From Chloroflexota bacterium (lineage in GTDB: Bacteria > Chloroflexota > Anaerolineae > B4-G1 > SLSP01), in contig JAKQHY010000015.1 of assembly GCA_029555965.1 (NCBI GenBank), positions 31,295 to 95,294 on the forward strand: a stretch of 64,000 nucleotides of DNA, written 5' to 3'. The translations under genes and the position numbers were made by a program. The notes under the pieces are model-generated. The model worked only from the letters and a program-made list of their open reading frames with translations, was not told where the DNA came from and did no database searches. Below are positions 26,841-35,590 of the stretch, one piece after another (position 1 is the stretch's first letter; the number at the start of each line of letters is the position of its first letter).

Positions 26841-27964
26841 ACCGAACGTTTCAACGCCCCCACAACTACACCAACTTCCTCCTCACTCAAACTATTGTGG
26901 AAGGGCAGAGCTAAGGTGCGCGTCGCTATGGCTTCGGTAATGGGTAAGGTTCCCTTCAAATCGCCAAAACGCTCGCGGATGTAGGGTTGGGTGTGGATGG
27001 GGGCGAAGTAGCCCCGGGCGGGGATGCCCTGCGCCTCCAATTTTTGGATGATGGTGTCGCGGGCCAGGCCCTCGGCCAGGGTGATGACGTAAACGAACCA
27101 GCTCATGCGCACGTGGGGCTTGACCACGGGCGGGCGCACCCAGTCCAGGGCTTGCAGCCGCGCGGTGTACATCCGCGCGACTTTCTCTCGCTTTGCCAGG
27201 AAGGACTCTAGCCGCTTAAACTGGCTCACGCCCAGCGCCGCCGACATCTCGTCGAGACGGTAGTTGTACCCCAACCGCTCGTGTTCGAGCCACGCGCCCA
27301 TCTCCGGGCGGCCCTGGTTGCGCATGCTGCGGCACACGCGGGCGATCTCGTCATCGTCCGTGACGATCATCCCGCCCTCGCCCACCGTCATCTGTTTGTT
27401 GGGATAGAAGGCAAAGGCCGCCGCATCGCCGAATGTCCCGATTTTGCGCCCTTTGTACACGGCGCCTAATGCTTCGCAGGAGTCGTCAATCACGCGCAGT
27501 CCGTGTTGTTGCGCGACGCGCGTGAGCGCGTCCCACTCCGCCGGGTGGCCGAAGATATCCACCGCCATCATCGCCTTTGTGCGCGAGGTGACTTTCTGCG
27601 CTACGTCATCGGGATCGAGATTGTAGGTGTCCGGCTCCACATCCACAAAGACCGGCGTCGCGCCCTCGAAGAGGATCGCGTTGACGCTGGACGCGAAGGT
27701 GAATGAAGGGACGAGCACTTCGTCGCCCGGCCCTAAGCCACAGGCGCGCACCAGCAGGTGCAGCGCGGATGTGCCGGAGCTGACCGTCAGGGCGTGTTTG
27801 ACGCCGACGTACTCGGCGACTAGCCGCTCGAATTCGACGGCTTGCGGGCCGAGGGCCAGACGGCCGGAACGAACGACGGCGACGACAGCTTGAATGTCGG
27901 CTTCGTTAAGATCGGCGGAAGACATCGGAATTGACAGAGGATTCTTATTTACATCAGTGTTCAT
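26837..27964 (-). CDS. pglE: PLP-dependent sugar aminotransferase, PglE-like (DegT/DnrJ/EryC1)
   Basis: 375 aa from ATG 27964. Family landmarks: SSGTSALHLLVRACGLGPGDEVLVP (shown in part), VDIFGHPAEWDAL, DDSCEALGAVYKGRKIG with the PLP-binding Asp, and FAFYPNKQMTVGEGG with the Schiff-base lysine in PNKQ. These enzymes transfer an amino group from glutamate to a 4-keto nucleotide sugar. With the PglF-like dehydratase at 47508, the PglD-like acyltransferase and the PglC-like transferase it makes a full UDP-bacillosamine-type route. The last residues (LKRSV) and stop overlap a degenerate octamer motif. An in-frame ATG 21 bases upstream lacks a ribosome site. Confidence 0.9.
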   Translation of the reverse strand: MNTDVNKNPLSIPMSSADLNEADIQAVVAVVRSGRLALGPQAVEFERLVAEYVGVKHALTVSSGTSALHLLVRACGLGPGDEVLVPSFTFASSVNAILFEGATPVFVDVEPDTYNLDPDDVAQKVTSRTKAMMAVDIFGHPAEWDALTRVAQQHGLRVIDDSCEALGAVYKGRKIGTFGDAAAFAFYPNKQMTVGEGGMIVTDDDEIARVCRSMRNQGRPEMGAWLEHERLGYNYRLDEMSAALGVSQFKRLESFLAKREKVARMYTARLQALDWVRPPVVKPHVRMSWFVYVITLAEGLARDTIIQKLEAQGIPARGYFAPIHTQPYIRERFGDLKGTLPITEAIATRTLALPFHNSLSEEEVGVVVGALKRSV

Positions 27965-28236
27965 TAAGGTTTTTTCCTTCACCATAACTAATTGCGGCGC
28001 CGCGATATCCGAACTCGGCCCAGGCTGCTAACACGCCGTTCCACGAGGCGGCAACCGGCCCGGCAGTCAGCGCCGGCAAAACTCGGCGTCCCAAAAGCAC
28101 GGGTGCCCAATACGCGCCGGATTGCCGCCTCCGATCGCTGCAAACCCCAATAAGCCAGTACCATCTGCACGCAAGCCGGCAAACAATAGCCTTCGGTAGA
28201 TTGCTGAGCGTGGGAAAGCTGTATCGCACTTTTCAT
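27954..28236 (-). pseudogene. Frameshifted, truncated C39-like cysteine peptidase
   Basis: Frame one starts at ATG 28236, overlapping the previous stop, and gives QQSTEGYCLPACVQMVLAYW, the active-cysteine segment of papain-like C39 peptidases, followed by RRVLGTRAFGTPS. The homologous continuation then shifts frame to read AAWAEFGYRGAAISYGEG, typical of the next part of short C39 proteins in Chloroflexota. The coding trace ends at the PglE-like start, so the catalytic His and Asp are missing. Evidence is a break in similarity between frames. A sequencing indel could explain the frameshift but not the truncation. Confidence 0.6.
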
Positions 28237-28631
28237 TGTGCAGGGGTTTGGTTTGCTAAGTGCTCCGCTTCCGCGGAGATCTGCGTTAACAAGGCATCGT
28301 CGTAATACACTCTGCCATAGCGCGCATCTACGACAACTTCACCCACTCGTCCAACCCGACCATGAGATGGAAAGGTCAGGTCTACAGGCACGCGCCATTG
28401 CCACTGTCCTTCGGGGGGTTGCTCCAGCGCTGGCTCATCGGCAAGCAAGAGGTTGCTCACCCGTTCCAGCATCAGCACATTGACCTTCTGCCGGGCCACA
28501 AAGGCCGAGATTTGAACCTGGGTGGCAGTCTGAATGACAGACACATGCTTCTCCAACCAGTCTATAAAATCCTGGCTGGCTTGTTTTCCCCAGGCTTGAA
28601 TAACGGTTTCAGGCAAACTGATTGCGCTCAT
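28233..28631 (-). CDS. Hypothetical protein, partner of C39-like gene
   Basis: 132 aa, start ATG 28631 after AAGGAGCTGTGTC. The N-terminal half is helical (IQAWGKQASQDFIDWLEKHV); the C-terminal half is beta-rich with RVPVDLTFPSHGRVGRVGEV and DARYGRVYYDDALLTQI. I do not recognise a named family. The 4-base overlap with the C39-like pseudogene implies the two were once translated together, perhaps as substrate/adaptor and protease or as a regulatory pair. No signal peptide. Confidence 0.6.
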   Translation of the reverse strand: MSAISLPETVIQAWGKQASQDFIDWLEKHVSVIQTATQVQISAFVARQKVNVLMLERVSNLLLADEPALEQPPEGQWQWRVPVDLTFPSHGRVGRVGEVVVDARYGRVYYDDALLTQISAEAEHLANQTPAQ

Positions 28632-28756
28632 GACACAGCTCCTTGCTCTTTTTCACTAGAGTCCCACATTTTCCCATAACGCCACTATAACACCCCGCTA
28701 TAGATTGTCCAGAAATGGCGCTCAGAATCCACCGAACACCAGCAAGTGCAGCCGTT

Positions 28757-29410
28757 TTAACGTTGAAACGTTGAAATATTAGGCTGTGTTTTGATAACTT
28801 TGGCAGGTACACCGACCGCCGTGACATAAGGCGGAATATCCTGAATGACCACGCCCCCAGCACCAATTGTAGCCCACGCGCCAATGGTAATGCCAACCAT
28901 AGCTACGCTGCCAATGCCCAAGAATGCGCCTTCGTCAATTTTGACGCCGCCGGCTAAATGAACGCCGGGGGCAATATGTACGTAATCTCCAATCACACAA
29001 TCGTGATCCACCGTTGCTCCTGTATTGATGATACAATGTTGGCCTATCACGGCCCCCGGCTGTATCACGGCCCCGGAAAAGACCACCGTCCCTGCACCAA
29101 GCTGTACAGAAGCGTGTACATCCGCGTTGGGATGTTGCACACACGCCCACGACAAAGTGGGGAACCGCGTTGCCAGCGCCTTGCGGGTAGCGTTGTGGCC
29201 AATTGCGAGCACTGCCCGTTTTCCGTCAAGTTCATTGGCTCGTTCGATGGCGCCGATGATGGGGACATCCAGCAAACGCTGCCCCCATTTTTGGGCGTCA
29301 TCATCGTAGATCGCTGTGACTTGATAGCCGGCAGCTTGCAAGGCACTGACGACGACTTTCGCGTGACCGCCTGCGCCCAGGACGTACACTGATTCTGCAT
29401 CTGTATTCAT
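28757..29410 (-). CDS. pglD: Nucleotide-sugar acyltransferase, PglD-like
   Basis: 217 aa from ATG 29410. Residues 1-75 form a Rossmann-like nucleotide-sugar domain (VYVLGAGGHAKVVVSALQ, YDDDAQKWGQ). Residues 95-205 are left-handed beta-helix hexapeptide repeats (GAGTVVFSGAVIQPGAVIG, VDHDCVIGDYVHIAPGV) with the catalytic His in the NTGATVDHDC context. It would acetylate the 4-amino group made by the PglE-like enzyme using acetyl-CoA. It starts 9 bases after the PglC-like stop. The terminal STFQR and TAA are encoded by a degenerate octamer remnant (28756-28770). The 125 bases to the next gene hold nothing else recognised. Confidence 0.88.
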   Translation of the reverse strand: MNTDAESVYVLGAGGHAKVVVSALQAAGYQVTAIYDDDAQKWGQRLLDVPIIGAIERANELDGKRAVLAIGHNATRKALATRFPTLSWACVQHPNADVHASVQLGAGTVVFSGAVIQPGAVIGQHCIINTGATVDHDCVIGDYVHIAPGVHLAGGVKIDEGAFLGIGSVAMVGITIGAWATIGAGGVVIQDIPPYVTAVGVPAKVIKTQPNISTFQR

Positions 29411-29415
29411 AGCCG

Positions 29416-29453
29416 CGTTCAGACGTTCGAACGTTCCAACGTTGGAACGTTCG
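29416..29453. repeat. GTTGGAAC-type octamer repeat at the end of pglC
   Basis: Mirror of 3254-3291. It encodes the C-terminal tail and stop of the PglC-like transferase. Confidence 0.8.
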
Positions 29454-30045
29454 GGGTCTCCTCTCCCATAAACTCCGCCATCGTCGCTTCTCCCGGATGG
29501 CTGATCCCTTCGCGTTTGAGCACGTGCCACACCGTCAGTGCCAGGATTTTCAGATCCAGCCACAACGATTGATTGTCCACATACCACACATCCAGCGCGA
29601 ACTTTTCTTCCCATGAGAGCGCATTGCGCCCGTTGACCTGCGCCCAACCGGTGATGCCCGGTCTGACCTCGTGGCGGCGGGCCTGTTCCGGCGTGTAGCG
29701 GTCGAGGTACTGCATCAGCAGCGGGCGCGGGCCGACCAGGCTCATGTTGCCTTTGAGCACGTTGAAAAGACTCGGCAGTTCGTCCAGGCTGGCGCTGCGC
29801 AGGAAGCGGCCAAAGGGCGTGAGCCGTTGGGCGTCGGGGAGCAGGTTGCCCTGGGCGTCGCGGGCGTCCGTCATGGTGCGGAATTTGTAAAGGGTGAAGG
29901 GTTTGGCGTGCAGGCCGGGGCGTTGTTGGCGGAAGAGGATGGGGGCGCCGAGTTTGAGTCGAACGAGCACGATCACAATTGCCAATACCGGCGTGAGGAA
30001 CAGCAGCGCCAGCGCCGTTACCGTTAAATCGAAGAAGCGTTTCAC
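29419..30045 (-). CDS. pglC: Initiating phosphoglycosyl transferase, PglC/WcaJ-like
   Basis: 208 aa (annotated as GTG start). A reentrant N-terminal helix (TALALLFLTPVLAIVIVLV) and the bacterial sugar transferase core follow: LFRQQRPG, YKFRTM, the SLDELPSLFNV motif with catalytic Asp-Glu, SLVGPRPLL, RPGITGWAQVNGRN and DVWYVDNQSLWLDLKI. The enzyme transfers a sugar-1-phosphate from UDP-sugar to undecaprenyl phosphate at the inner leaflet. Its length fits the small PglC class without the WbaP/WcaJ N-terminal membrane domain. The final PNVPTLERSNV is not conserved sequence but translated repeat DNA. Confidence 0.9.
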   Translation of the reverse strand: MKRFFDLTVTALALLFLTPVLAIVIVLVRLKLGAPILFRQQRPGLHAKPFTLYKFRTMTDARDAQGNLLPDAQRLTPFGRFLRSASLDELPSLFNVLKGNMSLVGPRPLLMQYLDRYTPEQARRHEVRPGITGWAQVNGRNALSWEEKFALDVWYVDNQSLWLDLKILALTVWHVLKREGISHPGEATMAEFMGEETPNVPTLERSNV

Positions 30046-30063
30046 GCGCGGAGTCTCCAGAGG

Positions 30064-30414
30064 TTATTGCGCCAACTCAGGCACATACCGTAGAATTCGC
30101 GCCGTCCATTGCGCGGCTTGCACTGCCAGAAGGCTGCGCTGCGCCGCGCTATGTTGCGCTTCGGGCCAGGCGCGGCGCCAGAGCGCCAGCAACACTTGCA
30201 AATCGCCCAACTCTTCTGCCGTCTCAGGCGGCATTTCGGCGGCCGTCCACTCGATGAAATACTGGCATTCTTCCAGCATCGCCGCCGTTGCCGCGCTGCC
30301 GGTTGCGCGGCGCGCCCCAGAGGCGACGCGCCCTAAACTCGCTGCCAATCCTGCCAGGCGCGTCGGCCAGGCGTCGCGGAGGTACCGTTCGCGCAGACGT
30401 TCACGATTTTTCAT
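30064..30414 (-). CDS. Small helical hypothetical protein
   Basis: 116 aa, start overlaps the DUF5674 stop by 4 bases. Basic N-terminus (NRERLRERYLRDAWPTRL), then Ala-rich helices with EECQYFIEWTAAEMPPETAEEL. It resembles small helical proteins scattered in Chloroflexota genomes, but I cannot name a family or function. It sits between DUF5674 and PglC in one transcription unit. Confidence 0.6.
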   Translation of the reverse strand: MKNRERLRERYLRDAWPTRLAGLAASLGRVASGARRATGSAATAAMLEECQYFIEWTAAEMPPETAEELGDLQVLLALWRRAWPEAQHSAAQRSLLAVQAAQWTARILRYVPELAQ

Positions 30415-30749
30415 TGGACGCCTCCCAATAGTTCGAGGGTGACGTCGGCAACTTGCTGCCGAAGCTCCTCGCTCTGGATGATGATGCTCCGGTTTCCTAG
30501 CCGGGGGCGGATATTGATGAGCGATTCAAACTCGATGAGTTGTTCTTCTGGATACCAGTTCGCGCCCCATAAATCATCCTGCGCGCTGCCCTGTTCGAGC
30601 AACATTGCTTCACAGTCCGCGTGCATTTCGCCGCCGCCGGCCAGAATGCGCCGGCGAATGTCTACCACGATTTTGATCAAGAGCGGGTACATCTCCAACA
30701 TTTCCTGCACCTGCGCAGGCGTTGCCTGGCTGTTAAGTAAGTGGATCAT
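30411..30749 (-). CDS. DUF5674 family protein
   Basis: 112 aa, start ATG 30749. Landmarks: EMLEMYPLLIKIVVDIRRRILAGGG, HADCEAMLLEQGS, DDLWGANWYPE and RPRLGNRSIIIQ. The family is uncharacterised and often lies beside small toxin/antitoxin-like genes. Here it follows a UPF0175 gene and is coupled by 4-base overlap to a helical hypothetical. Position inside the glycan operon may be incidental. Confidence 0.72.
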   Translation of the reverse strand: MIHLLNSQATPAQVQEMLEMYPLLIKIVVDIRRRILAGGGEMHADCEAMLLEQGSAQDDLWGANWYPEEQLIEFESLINIRPRLGNRSIIIQSEELRQQVADVTLELLGGVQ

Positions 30750-30803
30750 TTCAGCGCTCCAATTTTAAGAGGGTTCTCCATTGCCAAATTTGCGACAAAG
30801 CGA

Positions 30804-31001
30804 TCAAGGGGCCAGCAGTTGGACGAACGCCAATTTGGAGATATCCAACAGTTCTGCGCCTTTGCCCGACGAGATGCGGCCCTCGCGAAATAACTCCAGA
30901 GCGATCAACTCGCGCAAGCGCGCCTCTATCTGGACTTGTGGCCCTTCGAGCGCAGATAGCAAATCCCGAGGCAATTCCAGGGATACGGTTAATAGGCTCA
31001 T
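30804..31001 (-). CDS. UPF0175 family protein, possible antitoxin-like regulator
   Basis: 65 aa. Pattern LELPRDLLSALEGPQVQIEA then LRELIALELFREGRISSGKG and AELLDISKLAFVQLL: a short ribbon followed by a helix-turn-helix (GKGAELLDISKLAF) as in UPF0175. Family members are found with PIN or other toxin-like genes; none is seen next door. Possible -10 box at 31047-31055. Slightly shorter than usual at the C-terminus. Confidence 0.7.
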   Translation of the reverse strand: MSLLTVSLELPRDLLSALEGPQVQIEARLRELIALELFREGRISSGKGAELLDISKLAFVQLLAP

Positions 31002-31046
31002 AGTATTCCCTCTATATTCAAGATTGCATCAAGTTTGGTTGTTCCC

Positions 31047-31055
31047 ATTATACCA
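31047..31055 (-). promoter_or_regulatory. Possible extended -10 promoter element
   Basis: Mirror of 1652-1660. TGGTATAAT on the minus strand, 46 bases before the UPF0175 start. It could give the downstream pgl genes their own promoter. No convincing -35. Confidence 0.35.
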
Positions 31056-31063
31056 TGACGACC

Positions 31064-32284
31064 TTATAACCCGGTCAGTCTTTGCATACGGCGCTCAAAG
31101 CGAGCAACGCCCGCAGCCATAGACAAATTCTGAGCGTAGTATTCCGCCCCGGATTGACCCATCCATTCACGTTGTTCTGTCGTCAGGGCCGCTAATTTCG
31201 CCACAGTTTCCGCCAGCGCAACCGGGTCTTGTGAAGGACAAAGCAACCCTGCGCCAGCCTGTCGTACCAAATCGGCCGCGTCACCTTCCAGCGCCATAAT
31301 AATGGGCTTGCCCATATAGAGATACGTTTGGGTTTTGGATGGGATGGTGATACGAAACAAGGGATCATCTTTGAGGTGTACTAACAGCGCGTCCGCCAGA
31401 GCGTAGAAACGCCCCATTGCTTCAGGCGTTTGTTGCGGCAAGAACAAGACATTGATCAGCCCCATCTCAGCAGCGCGAGTCTCTAATCGGGAACGCTCTA
31501 CTCCACCACCTATGAACACAAATTGCGCATCGGGGACCCGATCATGGCAAATTTGCGCGGCATCTAGCACGGTGTCCATTCCTTGTACTACACCTATCGT
31601 GCCGGCAAAGAGTATATTGAAATGATCCTTAAACCCAAGTTCCTGCGCCAGGGCTTCATCACGCGGAGCCGGCTTTTGGGCAGTTTCATCGCACCAATTG
31701 TGGATCACCTCAATCTTGTCTTCATCTACACCGCGTTCCACCAATGCTTGTTTGAATCCAGGTGATAGTACGGTGAGCCAGTCTGCCCGGCGATAAACCC
31801 CTATACAAATGGCGGACAACCATCGAAGCAACGTGTGATTATTCAACATGCCGGAATTAATGACCGACTCCGGCCACAAGTCCTGCACATCGAGGATGAC
31901 CTTCGCGCCAAATAAGCGGCGCAATAAAAAGGCGGCGGGCCCCAATGTAACGAGGTTGTAAACATAAATCACGTCGGGCTTACTCACCAACCAGGGGCCA
32001 ATGAGCATGCTAGAGAGCGCAAAACTCAAGTAATTGAACATCCGCCGCAGACCAGATTGATCGTGGTTGGGGTATAAGGCCACCCGGTTTACCCGTACGC
32101 CATCCATGGTTTCGCGCTGCCAGAGGCGAACGCGATACCCTGGATAGAGTTTACCCCCCGGATAATTGGGGAAGCCGGTAAGCACCTCCACGGTATGCTT
32201 ACGTGCAACTAACGCTTGCGCAAAAGGCAGTCCTTTGAACGTCGGTTCCGGTTGAAACCATTGCGAGACTATCAATACCTTCAT
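31064..32284 (-). CDS. GT4 glycosyltransferase, WbuB-like, probable L-FucNAc transferase
   Basis: 406 aa, GT-B fold. N-terminal VSQWFQPEPTFKGLPFAQAL with LTGFPNYPGGKLYPGY is characteristic of WbuB-type enzymes. DLWPESVINSGM and a C-terminal donor-binding region follow (FAGTIGVVQGMDTVLDA, KTQTYLYMGKPIIMA). WbuB proteins add L-FucNAc from UDP-L-FucNAc, and the gene lies directly after CapE-CapF-CapG, which make that donor. It probably acts second, on the PglC product, at the cytoplasmic face. The 13-base gap to CapG indicates one transcript. Confidence 0.85.
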   Translation of the reverse strand: MKVLIVSQWFQPEPTFKGLPFAQALVARKHTVEVLTGFPNYPGGKLYPGYRVRLWQRETMDGVRVNRVALYPNHDQSGLRRMFNYLSFALSSMLIGPWLVSKPDVIYVYNLVTLGPAAFLLRRLFGAKVILDVQDLWPESVINSGMLNNHTLLRWLSAICIGVYRRADWLTVLSPGFKQALVERGVDEDKIEVIHNWCDETAQKPAPRDEALAQELGFKDHFNILFAGTIGVVQGMDTVLDAAQICHDRVPDAQFVFIGGGVERSRLETRAAEMGLINVLFLPQQTPEAMGRFYALADALLVHLKDDPLFRITIPSKTQTYLYMGKPIIMALEGDAADLVRQAGAGLLCPSQDPVALAETVAKLAALTTEQREWMGQSGAEYYAQNLSMAAGVARFERRMQRLTGL

Positions 32285-32297
32285 GAAATCTCAGAAT

Positions 32298-33422
32298 TTA
32301 ACCGGTATGTTTCTGCCACACCACACGGTTCACATAATCCGTGTAGCTCACAATGATCCGCGCCACCTTTTCCGATACATTGGGCATGGCGTAGTCTTCT
32401 ACAAGTCGCAGCAGGCGTTCTTCGCCTCGGGGTTGTGAGTCCAGGATGGCCAGCCCTGCTTGTACCCGTTCCCAGGTCAAGCCGACTAGCATCACCGTTG
32501 CCTCTTCCATCCCTTCGGGGCGCTCGTGGGCCTGGCGGATGTTGAGGGCGGGGAAGTTGAGGATGGACGATTCCTCCGTGATGGTGCCGCTGTCCGACAG
32601 GACCGCGCGCGCATTCTTCTGCAACGCGACATAATCGCAAAAGCCAAAGGGTTTCATCAATTCCACGTTGGCGGGCAAGATGACGGCTTCTGCCTCGATC
32701 CGTTTGCGTGTGCGTGGATGGGTGGAAACGATCACGCGACGCCCCGTCTCGGCCAGGTGGGTGAGTACGTCAGTCAGCCCGGAAAATTGTTCTGGTGAAT
32801 CCACGTTTTCTTCGCGATGGGCGCTGACGACGTAGTATGTTCCCGATTCAAGCCCCATGCGCTTGAGCACGGTGGAGCGGTCAATTTTGGGTAGATAGTA
32901 GTGCAGGACTTCATACATCGGGCTGCCGGTTTTGATGATCCGGTCCGGCGGCAGCCCTTCTCGCAGCAGGTACTCGCGCGCGATGGTGGAGTAGGGCATG
33001 TTGATGTCGCTGATGTGGTCAATGATGCGGCGATTGATTTCTTCGGGCACGCGCTGGTCGAAGCAACGATTGCCGGCTTCCATGTGAAAGACAGGGATTT
33101 TGAGGCGTTTGGCGGCGATTGCTGCCAGGCAGCTGTTGGTGTCGCCCAACACCAACACAGCATCGGGCCGGGTTTCCTGCAAAACTTTGTCCGAGCGTGC
33201 AATCACATTCCCAATTGTTTCGGCGGCAGTGCTTCCGGCGGCTTCCAGAAAAAGATTAGGTTTGCGGATTTCGAGGTCATCGAAGAAGATTTGATTGAGT
33301 TCGTAATCGTAGTTTTGCCCGGTGTGGATAATGGTCTGCTCCAGGTAGCGATCCAGCGCAGCCATCACGCGAGAGAGGCGGATGATTTCCGGGCGGGTGC
33401 CGATGATCGTGGCGACTTTCAT
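32298..33422 (-). CDS. capG: UDP-GlcNAc 2-epimerase family enzyme of the UDP-L-FucNAc pathway, CapG/FnlC-like
   Basis: 374 aa. Family motifs: [13 protein letters not shown] near the N-terminus, [39 protein letters not shown] with the catalytic acids, [14 protein letters not shown], and [11 protein letters not shown] near residue 285. The ...[18 protein letters not shown] form is typical of CapG/FnlC rather than housekeeping WecB. CapG converts the CapF product to UDP-L-FucNAc. It overlaps CapF by 4 bases. The palindrome boundary visible in this window (32706) falls inside the gene. Confidence 0.88.
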   Translation of the reverse strand: MKVATIIGTRPEIIRLSRVMAALDRYLEQTIIHTGQNYDYELNQIFFDDLEIRKPNLFLEAAGSTAAETIGNVIARSDKVLQETRPDAVLVLGDTNSCLAAIAAKRLKIPVFHMEAGNRCFDQRVPEEINRRIIDHISDINMPYSTIAREYLLREGLPPDRIIKTGSPMYEVLHYYLPKIDRSTVLKRMGLESGTYYVVSAHREENVDSPEQFSGLTDVLTHLAETGRRVIVSTHPRTRKRIEAEAVILPANVELMKPFGFCDYVALQKNARAVLSDSGTITEESSILNFPALNIRQAHERPEGMEEATVMLVGLTWERVQAGLAILDSQPRGEERLLRLVEDYAMPNVSEKVARIIVSYTDYVNRVVWQKHTG

Positions 33423-34549
33423 GCCGGATCCTTTTCAGGCAAGACCGGCAACCAGCGTGTGTCGGGGCTATCCGGGTCAAAGATTTCGCTCGACCAGAAG
33501 AGAGTCACCAGATCTATGCTCCCGACATTTTCAATGGAGTGCGTATAGCCGGTGGGAATGTCAATGACGCGAAACTCCTCGCCCCTGACCGGATATTCCA
33601 GAATTTGGTCATTTTCTATGTGCCGGAAACGCACGATGGCTTCTCCCTGCAACACCAGGAATTTCTCGGCTTTGGTGTGGTGGTAATGATTGCCTCGGGT
33701 GATCCCGGGTTTGGTCGTGGAGACGAAGATCTGGCCGGCTCCCGGCGATTTCACGAATTCTGCCAGGCACCCCCGTGGATCGCATCGTTGTTGCAAATCG
33801 TAGGCGAAGTCATCAGTATCCAGATAGCTCAGATAAGTTCCGTAGAGCTTGCGGGTGAAAAGGTCATCAAGATTGGGCAGATATAGAGATTGGCGCATTT
33901 CGCGGAAAGAATGCAGGAGTTCGGCCAACCTCCCTAACGTGATCTTGAACGTCGGAGTCACTTCACGATAATAGATGCCGGCAGATTCTTGTGTTTGCGT
34001 TTCTCTGAAAAAATGTTCGACGATGTCATCAATGTGCACCAACTCTAATGCGTTGTTGGGGTCAGAGATGCTGATGGGCAGATCGTGGGCGATATTGTGG
34101 CAGAACGTCGCCACAACGGAATTGTAGTTGGGACGGCACCACTTTCCAAAGGCATTTTTCAGACGATAGATGATGCCCGGCGCGCGGTTGTCTTGCGCAT
34201 AGCGTTTGACCACTTCTTCGGCCTGAAGTTTGCTGCGCCCGTATGGGTTATCGCGTTCCACTTGAATGGAGGATGCCAGAACGACGGGAACCGGGCGCCC
34301 CGCCTGCGCCAACGTCTCGCACACGTGCTCTGTGAAGTTCACGTTCCCCTGCGTGAATTCATCCACAGATTCAGGCCGGTTGACCCCCGCCAGATGGAAG
34401 ACGAGATCGGCCTGCGCTAATCCGGCCTGCAACTCCGCCTCTGTGTTTTGCAGGTCAAAGCCAATGACCTCCAGCTTTTCTTCGCGCGCCAGGCGCGTCG
34501 CCAGATTCCTGCCGATAAAGCCCTGCGCCCCCGTCACCAGGATTTTCAT
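33419..34549 (-). CDS. capF: Bifunctional CapF/FnlB-like epimerase-reductase
   Basis: 376 aa. N-terminal SDR domain ([48 protein letters not shown] with Tyr-Lys pair). C-terminal cupin from about 250 ([39 protein letters not shown]) with metal-binding His/Glu. CapF-type enzymes epimerise C3 in the cupin domain and reduce the 4-keto group in the SDR domain. Overlaps CapE and CapG by 4 bases each. Confidence 0.9.
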   Translation of the reverse strand: MKILVTGAQGFIGRNLATRLAREEKLEVIGFDLQNTEAELQAGLAQADLVFHLAGVNRPESVDEFTQGNVNFTEHVCETLAQAGRPVPVVLASSIQVERDNPYGRSKLQAEEVVKRYAQDNRAPGIIYRLKNAFGKWCRPNYNSVVATFCHNIAHDLPISISDPNNALELVHIDDIVEHFFRETQTQESAGIYYREVTPTFKITLGRLAELLHSFREMRQSLYLPNLDDLFTRKLYGTYLSYLDTDDFAYDLQQRCDPRGCLAEFVKSPGAGQIFVSTTKPGITRGNHYHHTKAEKFLVLQGEAIVRFRHIENDQILEYPVRGEEFRVIDIPTGYTHSIENVGSIDLVTLFWSSEIFDPDSPDTRWLPVLPEKDPA

Positions 34550-35574
34550 CGTGGAGCCTCGTTTTTCCAGGCTGATAGCGCCTGCTGGATGTAGTCCAGC
34601 TGCAATAATAGCTCGACCATCTCATCTTCATTGAGCCTGCGCGTATTGTGTGAGTTGTAATCCCCGTCCAAAAGCGGTTTCTGCCCTTCCGTGAAGTAAA
34701 GGTTGTAATTCAAATCCCGGTTATCGGCCGGGACGCGATAGTAACCGCCGAGATCGGTCGCGCGCAGCATTTCTTCGGTGGTGAGCAACGTCTCGTACTT
34801 CTTTTCGCCGTGACGCACGCCGATGATCTTGACCGGGTTCTCGACCTCGAAAACCCGTTTCATCGCGTTGACCAGCGTCTCGATGGTAGCCGCGGGTGCT
34901 TTCTGGACGAAAAGATCGCCCGGTTGCCCGTGTTCGAAAGCGTAGAGCACCAGATCCACCGCGCCCTCGATGCTCATCATAAAGCGGGTCATCGTCGGGT
35001 CGGTGACGGTCAACGGCTGGCCGGCCTTGATCTGTTCGATGAAAAGCGGGATGACCGACCCGCGTGAGGCCATCACGTTACCGTAGCGCGTGGCGCAGAT
35101 GGTGCAGCCACGTTCCACCGCCACCCGCGACTTTGCCACAGCCAGCTTCTCCATCATCGCTTTGGAAATGCCCATCGCGTTGATCGGATAGGCGGCCTTG
35201 TCGGTGCTCAGGATCACCACGTTTTTGACCCCCGCCGCCATCGCCGCGTTCATCACGTTCTCCGCGCCGACGGCGTTGGTCAAAAGCGCTTCCATCGGGT
35301 AGAACTCGCACGACGGCACCTGCTTGAGCGCCGCCGCGTGGAAGACGAAATCCACTCCGGCCATCGCGTCCAGCAAACTCTCAGGCCGGCGCACATCGCC
35401 GATGTAGAACTTGAGTTTGGGATTGTGATACTCCAGCCGCATATCGTGCTGCTTCTTCTCGTCGCGGGAGAAGATGCGGATTTCGCGGATGCCGGTGTTG
35501 AGAAAGCGATTCAGGACGGCGTTGCCAAAGGTGCCGGTGCCGCCGGTGATGAGAATAGTTTTGCCTAAAAACAT
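34546..35574 (-). CDS. capE: UDP-GlcNAc 4,6-dehydratase/5-epimerase, CapE/FnlA-like
   Basis: 342 aa from ATG 35574; an upstream in-frame ATG at 35610 would overlap the HisF-like gene and adds twelve poorly conserved residues. Short SDR without membrane domain: ITGGTGTFGNAVLNRFL, HAAALKQVPSCEFYPMEAL, STDKAAYPINAMGISKAMME with the Asp-Lys/Met catalytic set, and GVRHGEKKYETLLTTEE. CapE starts the UDP-L-FucNAc pathway by removing water at C4-C6 and inverting C5 of UDP-GlcNAc. Confidence 0.9.
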   Translation of the reverse strand: MFLGKTILITGGTGTFGNAVLNRFLNTGIREIRIFSRDEKKQHDMRLEYHNPKLKFYIGDVRRPESLLDAMAGVDFVFHAAALKQVPSCEFYPMEALLTNAVGAENVMNAAMAAGVKNVVILSTDKAAYPINAMGISKAMMEKLAVAKSRVAVERGCTICATRYGNVMASRGSVIPLFIEQIKAGQPLTVTDPTMTRFMMSIEGAVDLVLYAFEHGQPGDLFVQKAPAATIETLVNAMKRVFEVENPVKIIGVRHGEKKYETLLTTEEMLRATDLGGYYRVPADNRDLNYNLYFTEGQKPLLDGDYNSHNTRRLNEDEMVELLLQLDYIQQALSAWKNEAPR

Positions 35575-35590
35575 GGCGCAACACCCCGTT

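Larger units (their letters stand above)
16354..32706. repeat. Right arm of a 32.7-kb perfect palindrome
   Basis: Mirror of 1-16353. This arm continues without a break into unique sequence at 32707, in the middle of the CapG-like gene, so it is the copy with a supported genomic neighbour. Treat gene counts from the two arms as one set until read evidence shows the duplication is real. Confidence 0.97.
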
